A stretch of DNA of 64,000 nucleotides from Streptomyces sp. Root431 (lineage in GTDB: Bacteria; Actinomycetota; Actinomycetes; Streptomycetales; Streptomycetaceae), in the NCBI RefSeq assembly GCF_001426585.1, contig NZ_LMEI01000008.1, positions 180,708 through 244,707 on the forward strand, written 5' to 3'. This document shows positions 1 to 9,855 of the stretch, piece after piece. The notes below the pieces were generated by a model, which saw nothing but the letters and a program-made list of their open reading frames with translations, ran no database searches and was not told where the DNA came from. A program made the translations under genes and the position numbers. Within the stretch, counting starts at the first letter, position 1; the number at the start of each line of letters is the position of its first letter.

Positions 1-731
1 CCCTTCGCGACCTTGCGGGAGCCGCTCTCCAGGTCACGGGCGCCCTTGTCGAGCTTCTTCAGGCCGGCGGCCAGGTCGCCGCTGCCCTGCTTGGCGTCCT
101 TGAGGCCGTTGGCCAGGTCCTTGGAGCCCTTCTTCGCCTTGTCCACACCGTCCTTGAGGTCGTCCGCGCCCTTGGCGGCCTTCGCGGTCGCCTCGTGGAT
201 GTCGGAGAAGGAGATGAAGATCTTGTCGAGGAAGGTGCGCGAGGACTTCGTTGAGGCCGCCGTGCGGACCTCGGAGAAGACCGTGCGGGAGATCTGGCCG
301 ACGATGTAGTTGTTGGCGTCGTTCGTCCGGACCCGGAGCGCACCGGTCTCGGGGGCGTCCCCGGAGCTGGAGGCGATCCGCGAGCTGAAGTCGCCGGGCA
401 TGGTCAGGGACAGGTAGTACGTCCCGTCCTCGACGCCCTTGCGGGCCTCGGCGTCGCTCACCCGGTGCCACGCGAAGGTGTTGCTCTCCAGGAGCCCCTC
501 GGTGATGTCGTCACCGGCGTTGATCTGCTTGCCGTCGGCGGTGGCGCCCCGGTCCTCGTTGACGAGGGCGACGGGGATCTTGTCGAGCCGGCTGTACGGG
601 TCCCAGAACGAGTACAGGTACAGCGCGCCGTAGAGCAGCGGCAGCAGCAGGATCGCGACGAGCGCGGCGCGCGGCAGCTTCCCCCTGCCGAAGCGCTTCA
701 GCTCAAGCGCGGCCAGTTTCGGCGAGCGCAT
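1..731 (-). CDS. YhgE/Pip domain membrane protein (3' part outside window)
   Basis: This is the N-terminal 243 residues of a YhgE/Pip-type protein; the rest runs past the window edge. The start at 731 is an ATG beginning MRSPKLAALELKRF. One strong membrane segment follows at about residues 20-42. An extracytoplasmic region follows, and then Lys/Asp/Gly-rich repeats of the type KDGVDKAKKGSKDLANGLKD, the heptad-like pattern of the middle of YhgE/Pip proteins. The family is predicted to act in export or envelope functions and resembles ABC-2 permeases; the substrate is unknown. The start lies 29 bp inside the upstream ATPase gene, so the two are almost certainly co-translated as a pair. Family assignment is confident; function is not. 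Confidence 0.85.
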   Translation of the reverse strand, partial: MRSPKLAALELKRFGRGKLPRAALVAILLLPLLYGALYLYSFWDPYSRLDKIPVALVNEDRGATADGKQINAGDDITEGLLESNTFAWHRVSDAEARKGVEDGTYYLSLTMPGDFSSRIASSSGDAPETGALRVRTNDANNYIVGQISRTVFSEVRTAASTKSSRTFLDKIFISFSDIHEATAKAAKGADDLKDGVDKAKKGSKDLANGLKDAKQGSGDLAAGLKKLDKGARDLESGSRKVAK

Positions 732-1635
732 CGGCCGCCCCCTCCTCGGTGTCGTCCTGGGTTGCGTCTTCGGTGGTGGTGGCTGTGGTGGCTGTGGTGC
801 TTTCGGCGGCGGGCTTCGTCGCTTCGGGCTCCGGCTGCTCGGGATCGTGCTCCGGCTTTACGGCCTGCTCCGGCTCCACGGCCTCGTCCTGCTCCGCCGG
901 CTCGTCCTGCTCCGCCGTCGCCTCGTCGGTGACCGTCGTGATCCGCCGGGCGTCCGCCGGGGCCTCGGCACAGACGGCGAGGACGGTCGTCCCGGCCGCG
1001 GCCACCGAGCGCAGCAGCGCCCAGACCTCGGCACGGTCGGCGTCCGAGAGCTTCAGGTCCGTGTCGTCGAGGCCGAGCAGCCGGGGCCGGCCGATCAGGG
1101 CCAGGGCGATGGAGAGCCGCAGCGCTTCGAGCCGCTCCAGATCCCGTACGGAGGTCCGCTCGCCCTTCGGCAGGGCGGCGAGGTCGAGACCGGCGGCCGC
1201 GACGGCCTCGTCGATCCGGGCCCTGGCCTCGGCCGCCCGCTCGGCGGGGCGCCGCAGGAACGCCCGGAAGGAACCGTCGAAGCGGCGCTGGAGCAGGGCC
1301 CGCTCGCGCAGGTGCTCGGCGACCGTGAAGGCGGGGTCCAGCTCGCTCACGCCGGGCACCTGGCCGAGCGCGCTGAACCGGCGCACCGCGCCCAGCTTGC
1401 GGGGGAGTCCCACCCCGCCGACCTCGGCGTGTCCCTCCGTGGCCTTCATGCGGCCCGTGAGGGCGAGCAGGAGGCACGTACGGCCGGAGCCGGACGGACC
1501 CTCGATCGCCACCAGTGCGCCCGGCTCAGCCCGGAAGGAGACCTTCCGGAAGGCCCAGCCGCGCGGCCCCTTCAATCCGAAGCCGTCCGCGACGACGGCG
1601 GCGCCGTGCGGCTGCTCCGCTGCCTCCGCTCCCAT
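703..1635 (-). CDS. ABC-transporter-like ATP-binding protein with degenerate motifs
   Basis: A 310-aa ABC-type nucleotide-binding protein beginning MGAEAAEQ at an ATG. The Walker A region (residues 46-53) reads GPSGSGRT, so the usual lysine is arginine (R52). The Walker B-like stretch reads LLGLDD (about 186-191), with aspartate where the catalytic glutamate normally sits. No LSGGQ signature is visible; the corresponding area reads VRDLERLEALRLSIALAL. The last 80 or so residues are an acidic Glu/Pro/Thr-rich tail. The gene overlaps the YhgE/Pip gene and lies behind a TetR-type palindrome. I infer a regulatory or slow-turnover ATPase subunit of an envelope exporter; a plain active ABC ATPase is less likely. 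Confidence 0.75.
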   Translation of the reverse strand: MGAEAAEQPHGAAVVADGFGLKGPRGWAFRKVSFRAEPGALVAIEGPSGSGRTCLLLALTGRMKATEGHAEVGGVGLPRKLGAVRRFSALGQVPGVSELDPAFTVAEHLRERALLQRRFDGSFRAFLRRPAERAAEARARIDEAVAAAGLDLAALPKGERTSVRDLERLEALRLSIALALIGRPRLLGLDDTDLKLSDADRAEVWALLRSVAAAGTTVLAVCAEAPADARRITTVTDEATAEQDEPAEQDEAVEPEQAVKPEHDPEQPEPEATKPAAESTTATTATTTEDATQDDTEEGAADALAETGRA

Positions 1636-1657
1636 GGGCCCACCCCCACTTCCCCAT

Positions 1658-1683
1658 TTTTGAACTGACTGGTCAGTGCAAAA
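1658..1683. promoter_or_regulatory. TetR-type operator palindrome
   Basis: A perfect inverted repeat ACTGAC-TG-GTCAGT spans 1664-1677. One mismatch (1663/1678) interrupts an outer extension TTTG...CAAA, giving a 26-bp imperfect palindrome. It sits 22 bp upstream of the ATPase start at 1635. The shape and core match operators of many TetR-family repressors. The cognate regulator is not in the window, but TetR genes often accompany YhgE/Pip operons, so it may lie beyond position 1. Confidence 0.6.
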
Positions 1684-1798
1684 GTTACCCCGGGGTAGTC
1701 GATCAGGCAAAAGCCCAGGTCAGCGCCGTTGTCAGTGGCGCCCTGCACGATGGACACATACGGCCACGGAGCCGTCACGCGACGACAGGAGGCACGTC

Positions 1799-2329
1799 AT
1801 GGCCAGCCCTTCCGCAGCAGCCGCGCCCCGCCCCCGCCCCGGTGGCCCCGCCACCCCCGCCCCGTCCGGACCCGCTTCCGACGTCCACCCCGTCCCGCGC
1901 CGCGCCACCGCCCCGCCCGCCGCCCTCGACCTCCTCGCCAAGGCCCGCACCGGACTCGTCGAGGCCGCCGCGCTCGACCGGCCCCACGAGCGGTACGCCA
2001 CGGCCCACCTCGCCGCCCTGCGGGCCGCCGCCGCCGTGCTCGCCGCCCGGGCCAGGCCCGAGACCGCTCCCCGCCACCGGCAGCGGATAAGGAGCGCCTG
2101 GGAGCTGCTGCCCCAGCTCGCGCCCGAGCTGACCGAGTGGAGCGCCCTCTTCGCCTCCGGCGCCCAGCGCAGGGCCCGCGCCGAGGCCGGCATCACGAGC
2201 GCGGCCAGCCGCCGCGAGGCCGACGACCTCCTCAGGGACGCCGCCCTCTTCCTGCGCCTGGTCGAGCGGCTGCTCGCCCTCCAGCCGGTGCTGCCCCGCC
2301 AGCCGGGGGCCGGACCGGCCGACGGATGA
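1799..2329 (+). CDS. SAV_6107-family HEPN domain protein
   Basis: A 176-aa protein with a disordered Ala/Pro-rich N-terminus (about 40 residues) and a helical C-terminal part. That part contains LLAKARTGLVEAA and a paired-helix region ending in RLVERLLALQ. The sequence matches the Streptomyces SAV_6107 HEPN family. HEPN domains are often RNases or toxin-like, but I do not see a convincing R-x4-6-H catalytic motif, so activity is not assured. The ATG at 1799 has the SD-like stretch ACAGGAGG upstream. The next gene begins 67 bp later on the same strand. Role unknown. Confidence 0.75.
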   Translation: MASPSAAAAPRPRPGGPATPAPSGPASDVHPVPRRATAPPAALDLLAKARTGLVEAAALDRPHERYATAHLAALRAAAAVLAARARPETAPRHRQRIRSAWELLPQLAPELTEWSALFASGAQRRARAEAGITSAASRREADDLLRDAALFLRLVERLLALQPVLPRQPGAGPADG

Positions 2330-2396
2330 TCCGAAACGCAGGTCCGAGGCCATAGGGTGGGGAGCGTCCGTACCCGTCACCGAGGAGTCAACAGCC

Positions 2397-3185
2397 GTGC
2401 CGGACCCTTCCCCTGTCTTCGGTCGAGAGGCGTCGTCGCGACCGTCGCGCGCCTCCCTGCGTACCGCCGTCGTCTGGGATGTCCTCAAGGACGCCCTCGA
2501 CCGCCGGGCCAAGGCCATCGGGAAGGACAGCCTCGATGTCCTCGACACGGGCGGCGGCTCCGGGAACTTCGCCGTGCCGGTGGCCCGCCTCGGCCACCGC
2601 GTCACCGTCGTCGACCCCAGCCCCAACGCGCTCTTCGCGCTGGAGCGCCGGGCCGCCGAGGCCGAGGTCGCCGACCGGGTCACCGGTGTCCAGGGAGACA
2701 TCCGGGGTCTCTTCGACGTCGTCGAGCGCGAGGGATACGACGCCGTGCTCTGCCACGGCGTCCTGGAGTACGTCGACGACCCCGCCGAAGGCGTGCGGAA
2801 CGCGGTCGCCGCGCTCCGCCCCGGCGGCAGCCTCAGCCTGCTCGCCGCCGGCCTCGGCGGCGCCGTGCTGGCCCGCGCGCTCGCCGGGCACTTCACCGAG
2901 GCGCGGCACGCGCTCACCGACCCCGACGGGCGCTGGGGCGCGGGCGACCCCGTACCCCGGCGCTTCACCGCCGAGCAGCTCGCCGAGCTGACCGCCGCGG
3001 CCGGACTCGAGATCGGCGCCGTGCACGGCGTCCGGGTTTTCGCCGACCTGGTTCCGGGCGTCCTCGTGGACACCGAACCGGGCGCGGCGGAGGCACTTCT
3101 CAAGCTGGAGGCCGCGGCCGCGGAGCTGCCCTCCTTCCACGCCATCGCCACCCAGCTGCACGTTCTCGGCGAGAAGCGGGCCTGA
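2397..3185 (+). CDS. Class I SAM-dependent methyltransferase
   Basis: A 262-aa Rossmann-fold methyltransferase. Motif I reads DVLDTGGGSGNFAVPVA (about residues 44-60). It is followed by the acidic end of strand 2 (VTVVDPSPNAL), then DAVLCHGVLEYVDDP and the post-motif RPGGSLSLLAAG. These place it among the Ubie/SmtA-type enzymes that act on small molecules or tRNA; the substrate cannot be read from sequence. The GTG start at 2397 has a GAGGAG SD 10 nt upstream. It is probably transcribed with the HEPN gene before it. Confidence 0.85.
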   Translation: MPDPSPVFGREASSRPSRASLRTAVVWDVLKDALDRRAKAIGKDSLDVLDTGGGSGNFAVPVARLGHRVTVVDPSPNALFALERRAAEAEVADRVTGVQGDIRGLFDVVEREGYDAVLCHGVLEYVDDPAEGVRNAVAALRPGGSLSLLAAGLGGAVLARALAGHFTEARHALTDPDGRWGAGDPVPRRFTAEQLAELTAAAGLEIGAVHGVRVFADLVPGVLVDTEPGAAEALLKLEAAAAELPSFHAIATQLHVLGEKRA

Positions 3186-3378
3186 CAGCCACCGGCACCC
3201 GTTCGGCGGTGCGGGCAGCGGGCGTCGATGGAGTACGCCACAGCCCGCCCGATGTGGGGTTCCGCCCCGTATGATCGGGGGACACCATCCGGCATGACGG
3301 AGATGGCGCTGGGGAATCAACGCCTCAGCAACCGATCCGCATGGCGGCCCGGATTGGCTTTTCGGCATTGTGGGCGGG

Positions 3379-3407
3379 TTTCACGGGGGCGATTCCCTGC
3401 CTATCCT
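3379..3407 (+). promoter_or_regulatory. Candidate promoter for the DUF3040 gene
   Basis: TTTCAC (3379-3384) and TATCCT (3402-3407) are separated by 17 bp, about 50 bp upstream of the DUF3040 start. The -10 fits the Streptomyces housekeeping consensus; the -35 is weak. Apart from this I see nothing distinctive in the 272-bp gap 3186-3457. Confidence 0.35.
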
Positions 3408-3457
3408 GAAAGGGCCGCAAACCGGTCGCCCCCGCGACCGACGACTAGGAGGACTCC

Positions 3458-3862
3458 GTGCCGCTCTCGGAGCACGAGCAGCGAATGCTCGAGCAGATGG
3501 AGCGAGCGCTGTACGCCGAAGATCCCAAGTTCGCGACAGCGCTCGAGGGAAGCGGACTGCGTACGTACACCCGGCGACGGGTTTACCAGGCAGTCGCCGG
3601 CTTCCTGGTGGGTATCGCGCTCCTCATGGCCGGAATGGTCGCACAGCAGATCTGGATCAGCGTGGTGGGATTCCTCGTCATGCTGGGCTGCGCGGTCCTG
3701 GCGGTCACCGGATGGCGCAAGGCGCCCAAGCCGGGCGAGCAGCAGGCCAGGGGTGGGACGGCGGCCGGCGGCCGCCAGACCCGGCAGCGACGCTCCACCA
3801 TGAACCGGATCGAGGAGCGGTGGCAGCGCCGCCGCGACGAACAGCAGGGCGGCGGCCACTGA
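3458..3862 (+). CDS. DUF3040 domain membrane protein
   Basis: A 134-aa protein starting at a GTG with an AGGAGG SD. It opens with the DUF3040 signature PLSEHEQRMLEQMERALYAE and DPKFA. Two adjacent membrane helices follow (about residues 45-90), then a basic Gln/Arg-rich cytoplasmic tail. DUF3040 proteins are small actinobacterial membrane proteins of unknown function, commonly found next to the dcw cluster. A bidirectional terminator separates it from the convergent transglutaminase operon. Confidence 0.9.
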   Translation: MPLSEHEQRMLEQMERALYAEDPKFATALEGSGLRTYTRRRVYQAVAGFLVGIALLMAGMVAQQIWISVVGFLVMLGCAVLAVTGWRKAPKPGEQQARGGTAAGGRQTRQRRSTMNRIEERWQRRRDEQQGGGH

Positions 3863-3901
3863 CGGCCCCCTGAGCGGTGGACCCGCACCCTTACAACGAC
3901 C

Positions 3902-3948
3902 GAGCCCCGCAGGGCCCGCGCCTCACGGTGCGGCGCCCTGCGGGGCTC
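3902..3948. terminator. Bidirectional terminator hairpin
   Basis: Perfect 14-bp arms GAGCCCCGCAGGGC (3902-3915) and GCCCTGCGGGGCTC (3935-3948) lie between the convergent DUF3040 gene and the transglutaminase gene. There is no long T tract, as is usual in Streptomyces. Confidence 0.8.
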
Positions 3949-4020
3949 TGTCGTGTTGTGGCCTCTCTGAGCCGAGTCCGGGGTGGGGCCGCTGTCGGCG
4001 GCCCCACCCCTTCCCGGTCG

Positions 4021-6447
4021 TCATCCCGCTTCGCGGGGTGTGCGGCGGAAGAGGGACGCCCCCCGGGTGAGCAGCGCGTGCCGTCGCAGCGACCACGCCG
4101 TCGCCACGGACGACCAGCGCGCCGAGGCCTCCCAGCGCAGGCGGACCGCCGAGCGCGGGGCGAACCGGGCCCGGAGGCGTGCCGTGCGGTCGGCGCTCGC
4201 GTGGAAACCGGCCCTGATCCGGGCGGCCTCCTCGGCGAGACCCGCGGCGGGCACGGGCCGGGGCGCGTACAGAACTTCCTCCACCGCGCGGGCCGTGCGG
4301 TGGACCGCGTCCGCCGGTTCGCCCGTCAGCTCACCCAGTCGGACGATTCGCGCCGCCGTCTTCCGCGGCGTCATCGACTCGTCCGGCTCGACCCCGTAGT
4401 CCCAGGCCGTGTCGGTGATCTCCTGCCAGACCGCGAGCGTCCGCGCCGCCAGGTCCTCCGGGCCGCGACCGCCGCCGGGACCGAGCCGCCGGGCCCGCAC
4501 GCGGGTCCGCCAGAGCATCGGGACGAACGGCAGGGCGAGCACCACGAGCGCCCCCAGGGAGATCAGCGCCACCTTCAGCGGATCCACACCGGAACCGTCC
4601 GAGAAGTCGCCGCCCACGGCGGTGTCCGGACCGCAGTCACCGAGCCTGCGCATCTGCGGCGTGCAGCTCTCCGAGGCGCTCGGCGCGGCGGACGGCTGGG
4701 CGGAAGCGCTCTGCTGGGGCTGCGCGGGACCGGTGGCCTCGCCCGAGGGCTTGTCCTGCCAGGTGTACACCGGGGTGGAGCCCCGCGAGGGCGTCGGCTC
4801 GAAGCGCATCCAGCCCGCCCCGTCGAAATACAGCTCGGGCCAGGCGTGCGCGTCCCGGATGCCCACCGAGACGGAGCCGTCCGTCTGGGTCGTGCCCGGC
4901 ATGAAGCCGACCGCCACCCGCGCGGGGATGCCGAGCGAGCGGGCCATCGCCGCCATGGAGAAGGAGAAGTGGACGCAGAAGCCCTCCTTGTCCTTCAGGA
5001 AGCGGGAGATCGCCTGCACCCCGGTGCCGGAGGTCACCTCGACGTCGTAGCGGAAGCCCCCGTCCTTGGCGAACCAGTCCTGGAGCTTCACCGCCCTCTC
5101 GTAGTCGTTGCGCGCGCCCTTGGTGACCTCGCGGGCCGCCTCCCGCACGTCGGCGGGGAGGGACGCGGGGACCTTCGTGTACTCGGCGCGCAGCTTCGCC
5201 GGGGCCTGCCCGGCCGCGGCCAGCTGCCCGGCCGTGGGCAGCACGTCCAGGCTGGAGACCTGGTAGCGGACGCCGCTGGTGGTCTGCTTGTCGTCGCCGA
5301 CGAGCATCCGGCCGGCCGGTTCGTAACGCCACTTGCCGTCGATGTCGACCCGCCCGGCCGGGTACGGCATGGGCAGCCACCGCTGCTCGTACGCCTCGGA
5401 GGCGACGAAGTTGCTGGTCACCTCGGTGACCTTGACGTCCTGGCCGAGGCCCTCGGGCCACGGCAGCTGCTTCGGCACGTCCTCGATCGGGCGGACCGAG
5501 GACTTCCAGGAGGCGCCGTCGAACTGGTCCAGGGCGACGAGCCGCAGGTACAGATTGCTCGTGTCGCGGGCGTTGGTCCGGTAGCGGAGGACCTCCCGAT
5601 CGTCGGGCTGGCGCAGATTGTCCTGGAGGGAGACCAGCGGGTTCACGGCGGTGATCGTGCCGCCCGGGCCCCTGCCCCCGGTCCCCTCGCCGCTGCCGCC
5701 GCCGAACAGACCGCCGGAGAGACCCGGCAGCGCGAGCGGCACCACCATGGCGACGCCCATCGCGACGGCGCCGATCCGGCGGCCGGTGCGGGCCGGGGCG
5801 AAGGCGGGACCGCCGCTCGCGACCGTGGAGCCCGGCCGGCCCGAACGCTGGGCGCCGCCGAAGACCCGCCCCCACTGGGAGAGCCGGTCGCGGCCCTCCG
5901 CGAGGAGCAGCAGCAGATAGCCGGAGGCCGCGAGGAGGAACCAGAGCCAGCCCGCGCCGCCACCGGAGAGCCCGGCGGCCACCGAGTACAGCGCGAGCAG
6001 CGGAAGACCGGCCGGGGCCGCCCTGCGGAAGGTGACCGCGAGGGCGTCCACGAGGAGCCCGATCGCGACGACGCCGCCGACGAGCATCAGCCGGATGCCC
6101 TCCGTGTCCGGCGCCGGGATCGCGTACCGGCCGACGTCCTCGGCGCCCGCCCGGAACAGGTCCGCGGAGTGCGTGAGGGCCTCCGGGCCGGGGATCAGCC
6201 AGAGGATCGCCTGCTCACGGGCGAAGAACAGGGTCAGCGCGAGCAGGACGGCGGCCACCTGCGCGAGCAGGGTCAGCGGCCGGGCCAGCGGCACCCGGCG
6301 GGCCAGCGTGCCCACGCCGCTCACCAGGGCGAGGACGAAGGCCGCCGTGAAGATCCAGGTCGCCGGCTTCACCAGCGGGAGCAGCGCCCCGGCCGCCATC
6401 AGGGTGGCGCCCCAGGAGGCGAGGGTCAGCCGTGCGCGGCCGCTCAT
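4021..6447 (-). CDS. Membrane transglutaminase-like protein (TgpA family)
   Basis: An 808-aa TgpA/DUF3488-type protein. Several N-terminal membrane helices (about residues 1-220) precede a periplasmic region with a transglutaminase core. The catalytic triad is visible as Cys in GFCVHFSFSMA, His in RDAHAWPELYFDG and the following Asp. Another membrane helix and a C-terminal DUF4129-like segment follow. The ATG at 6447 overlaps the DUF58 stop (ATGA), so it is translationally coupled. The family is thought to process or crosslink extracytoplasmic proteins or peptides; the substrate here is unknown. With MoxR and DUF58 upstream it forms a conserved three-gene module. Confidence 0.9.
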   Translation of the reverse strand: MSGRARLTLASWGATLMAAGALLPLVKPATWIFTAAFVLALVSGVGTLARRVPLARPLTLLAQVAAVLLALTLFFAREQAILWLIPGPEALTHSADLFRAGAEDVGRYAIPAPDTEGIRLMLVGGVVAIGLLVDALAVTFRRAAPAGLPLLALYSVAAGLSGGGAGWLWFLLAASGYLLLLLAEGRDRLSQWGRVFGGAQRSGRPGSTVASGGPAFAPARTGRRIGAVAMGVAMVVPLALPGLSGGLFGGGSGEGTGGRGPGGTITAVNPLVSLQDNLRQPDDREVLRYRTNARDTSNLYLRLVALDQFDGASWKSSVRPIEDVPKQLPWPEGLGQDVKVTEVTSNFVASEAYEQRWLPMPYPAGRVDIDGKWRYEPAGRMLVGDDKQTTSGVRYQVSSLDVLPTAGQLAAAGQAPAKLRAEYTKVPASLPADVREAAREVTKGARNDYERAVKLQDWFAKDGGFRYDVEVTSGTGVQAISRFLKDKEGFCVHFSFSMAAMARSLGIPARVAVGFMPGTTQTDGSVSVGIRDAHAWPELYFDGAGWMRFEPTPSRGSTPVYTWQDKPSGEATGPAQPQQSASAQPSAAPSASESCTPQMRRLGDCGPDTAVGGDFSDGSGVDPLKVALISLGALVVLALPFVPMLWRTRVRARRLGPGGGRGPEDLAARTLAVWQEITDTAWDYGVEPDESMTPRKTAARIVRLGELTGEPADAVHRTARAVEEVLYAPRPVPAAGLAEEAARIRAGFHASADRTARLRARFAPRSAVRLRWEASARWSSVATAWSLRRHALLTRGASLFRRTPREAG

Positions 6448-7792
6448 GACCAACCTCCGTAGGTGTCGGCGCCGGATTCCGCACGGGCTCCTGCCGCCTG
6501 CTGCCACAGGTCGGCGAGCCGCGCCCCGGGCGGCACGGCCAGCGCCGTCCAGCCCGCCTCGCGCAGCTGCCGTACGCGCTTCTCGACCGCCCCGCCGACC
6601 GCGCCGCCGGTCAGCCAGGTGCCCGAGTCCAGGACGAAGGCGACGGCAGCGCCGGTCCGCCCGCGCATCCGGGCGGCCAGGGCCGCCTGCTCCTCGTCGA
6701 GGTCGCCGAGGAAGGCGATGAGCAGTCCTTCGTTCCCGCCGCGCAGCACGTCGGAGGCGCGGGAGAGCCCGGCCCCTTGGGAGTGGTCGACGATCGCGAG
6801 GGTGTCCATCATCAGTCCGGCCGTCTCGGCCGAGTCCTGCGCCGAACCGGCGAAGCCGTCGGAGCCGTCGCCGGGCACCGCGCTGCCGGTGTCGGTGAGC
6901 AGCCGGACCGCGTAGCCGCGCTCCAGCATGTGCACCAGGGCGGAGGCCGCGCCGGAGACCGCCCACTCGAAGGCCGAGTCGGGACCCGTGCCCTGGAAGG
7001 CGACCTGTCGGGTGTCGAGGAGGACGGTGCAGCGGGCCCGCTGCGGCTGCTCCTCGCGCCGGACCATCAGCTCGCCGTAGCGGGCGGTGGAGCGCCAGTG
7101 CACCCGGCGCAGGTCGTCGCCGTGCCGGTAGGTGCGGGGGATGACGTCGTCGTCGCCCGCGAGCGCGAGGGAGCGCTGATGCCCGTCGCCGTACCCCGCG
7201 GCCTCGCCGGCGAGCTTCACCGCGGGCAGCGCCTCCGTGCGCGGGATGACGGTGAGCGTGTCGTACGCGCTGAAGGAGCGGGTCAGCTCGCACATCCCGA
7301 AGGGGTCGTTGAGCCGGAGCTGGAGCGGGCCGAGCGGGAAGCGTCCGCGCAGGTCGGAGCGGACCCGGTAGGACACCTCGCGCCGGCCGCCCGCCTCGAC
7401 CCGGTCGAGGACGAAGCGCGGGCGGGGTCCCAGCATGTACGGCACGTGGTCCTGGAGCATGAGCAGCCCGGTGGGGAGCTTGGAGACGTTCTCCATCCGG
7501 AGCTGGACCCGGGCCTCGGAGCCCGCCTCCACCCGCTGCGGGGTGAGGCGGCGGGAGGCGGCGACCCGGTAGCGCGTGCGGTGCAGCACGAGGACGCAGA
7601 TCAGCGGCAGGGCGGCGAGGAGCAGCCCGACGCGCAGCAGATCCGCCTGGCCGAGGACGTACGCGCAGACGGCGGCGGCCACCCCGGCGGCGAGGAAGGA
7701 CCGGCCGCGGGTGGTGAGACCGCCGAAGGCGGCCCGCAGCCCGCCCCGGTCGTCGTCGCCCCGCTGCCCGTCCCGTACGGCAGCGGCTCCCA

Positions 7793-7793
<1 letters not shown>
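6444..7793 (-). CDS. DUF58 domain membrane protein
   Basis: A 449-aa protein with two closely spaced N-terminal membrane helices (about residues 30-70), then a soluble region. The DUF58 core is recognised by the signature RHGDDLRRVHWRSTARYG and the following MVRREE. The C-terminal half has a von Willebrand A-like fold pattern (CTVLLDTRQVAF). DUF58 proteins are the usual partners of MoxR ATPases. I place the start at ATG 7793, giving a TGATG junction with the ATPase stop; GTG 7796 is equally possible. It sits between moxR and tgpA in a coupled operon. Confidence 0.88.
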
Positions 7794-8812
<1,019 letters not shown>

Positions 8813-8957
8813 CCGGCCCTCCTCGGCCTTCCGGAACAGGGACACCTGCCCCCGGGAAAATGTTTCGGGGGGTGTCACCCGGACATTCTTGTTGCCGGGG
8901 CCGTGTCGTGTCACTCGCCTGTGGACAAGTGCGGGGGAGATGCCGGGGTTTGACCCG

Positions 8958-9521
8958 TTACGCCGGGTCGATCGGGGCGGACTCCGCCGGGTCGATCTCG
9001 CGCAGCAGACCGCTCGTGACGTCGAAGACGAAGCCCCGTACGTCGTCGGAGTGCAACAGGAACGGGGAGGTCCGCACCCTCTGCATCGACTGCCGGACGT
9101 CCTGGTCCACGTCACGGAAGGCCTCGACGGCCCAGGCCGGCCGCTGCCCGACCTCGTCCTCCAGCTCGTGCCGGAAGTCCTCGGTGAGCGATTCGAGGCC
9201 GCAGTTCGTGTGGTGGACCAGCATGACGCTGCGCGTGCCGAGGGCACGCTGGCTGATCGTGAGGGACCGGATCACGTCGTCGGTGACGACACCGCCCGCG
9301 TTGCGGATGGTGTGACAGTCGCCGAGTTCGAGACCCAGGGCTGCGTGCAGGTCGAGACGGGCGTCCATACAGGCGACGACGGCGACGCGCAGCACGGGCC
9401 GCGCGTCCATTCCGGGGTCGGTGAAGTCAGCGGCGTAGCGCTCGTTCGCCTCGACGAGACGGTCGGTGACCGTGCCGGCGATGCGTATGGCGTCGGCAGA
9501 GGGGTGCGCGGATGTCGACAT
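8958..9521 (-). CDS. Beta-class carbonic anhydrase
   Basis: A 187-aa beta-carbonic anhydrase interconverting CO2 and bicarbonate. Zinc ligands are C51 (in ACMDAR, with the Asp-Arg dyad D53/R55), H104 and C107 (in LVHHTNCG). The NAGG loop is at about 74-77. The length fits the short prokaryotic type. ATG 9521 is chosen as the first residue of MSTSAHPSAD; the frame stays open upstream but the extension is not conserved-looking. The gene stands alone and is divergent from rsmH, occupying the place where mraZ lies in many other bacteria. Confidence 0.9.
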   Translation of the reverse strand: MSTSAHPSADAIRIAGTVTDRLVEANERYAADFTDPGMDARPVLRVAVVACMDARLDLHAALGLELGDCHTIRNAGGVVTDDVIRSLTISQRALGTRSVMLVHHTNCGLESLTEDFRHELEDEVGQRPAWAVEAFRDVDQDVRQSMQRVRTSPFLLHSDDVRGFVFDVTSGLLREIDPAESAPIDPA

Positions 9522-9696
9522 GGTTCCGACGTTAACGGGCACAAGGCCTCCGGGCCTGCTGTGAGAGCGGACAAAGAACGTCAATGAGCCTTGTTGTGAG
9601 CTAACCCACAGGTGTCGGAAGCCTGGCCCCGAACGAGTGACCCGTCCGGAATGTCGCACGGGTCCGCCGGCTCCGTGCGACGCGCCAGCCGGTTGA

Positions 9697-9724
9697 TTGA
9701 CCGGCGGGTCCCGTGGACTAAAGT
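9697..9724 (+). promoter_or_regulatory. Candidate dcw promoter upstream of rsmH
   Basis: TTGACC (9697-9702) and TAAAGT (9719-9724) are spaced 16 bp, a reasonable match to the Streptomyces housekeeping sigma consensus. They point toward rsmH and would leave a leader of about 150 nt. The 357-bp gap 9522-9878 otherwise holds an imperfect direct repeat (see the 9780 entry). Confidence 0.45.
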
Positions 9725-9779
9725 GACGCGAAGTTCACGGAGACATCGAGCGATTTCCGCGGTTTCTCCCCCGTGTGTG

Positions 9780-9855
9780 CGGCGGTACCTACGACGCGGC
9801 CCGCTCCGCTCGCGCGGCGGCCGGTGCGGGGCGGGAGCCCGGCGGTACGTACCAC
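9780..9855 (+). repeat. Imperfect direct repeat, 60-bp period, in rsmH leader
   Basis: The motif CGGCGGTAC-S-TAC-S-AC occurs at 9780-9795 and again at 9840-9855. Fourteen of 16 positions are identical and the copies are exactly 60 bp apart. The second copy contains the palindrome GGTACGTACC just upstream of the rsmH SD. It could be a regulator site or RNA structure; chance is not excluded. Confidence 0.35.

Noticed and set aside
3877..6462. 861-codon + strand frame opposite the transglutaminase gene
   Set aside because: It begins inside the terminator region and is an Arg/Gly/Pro-rich shadow of tgpA.
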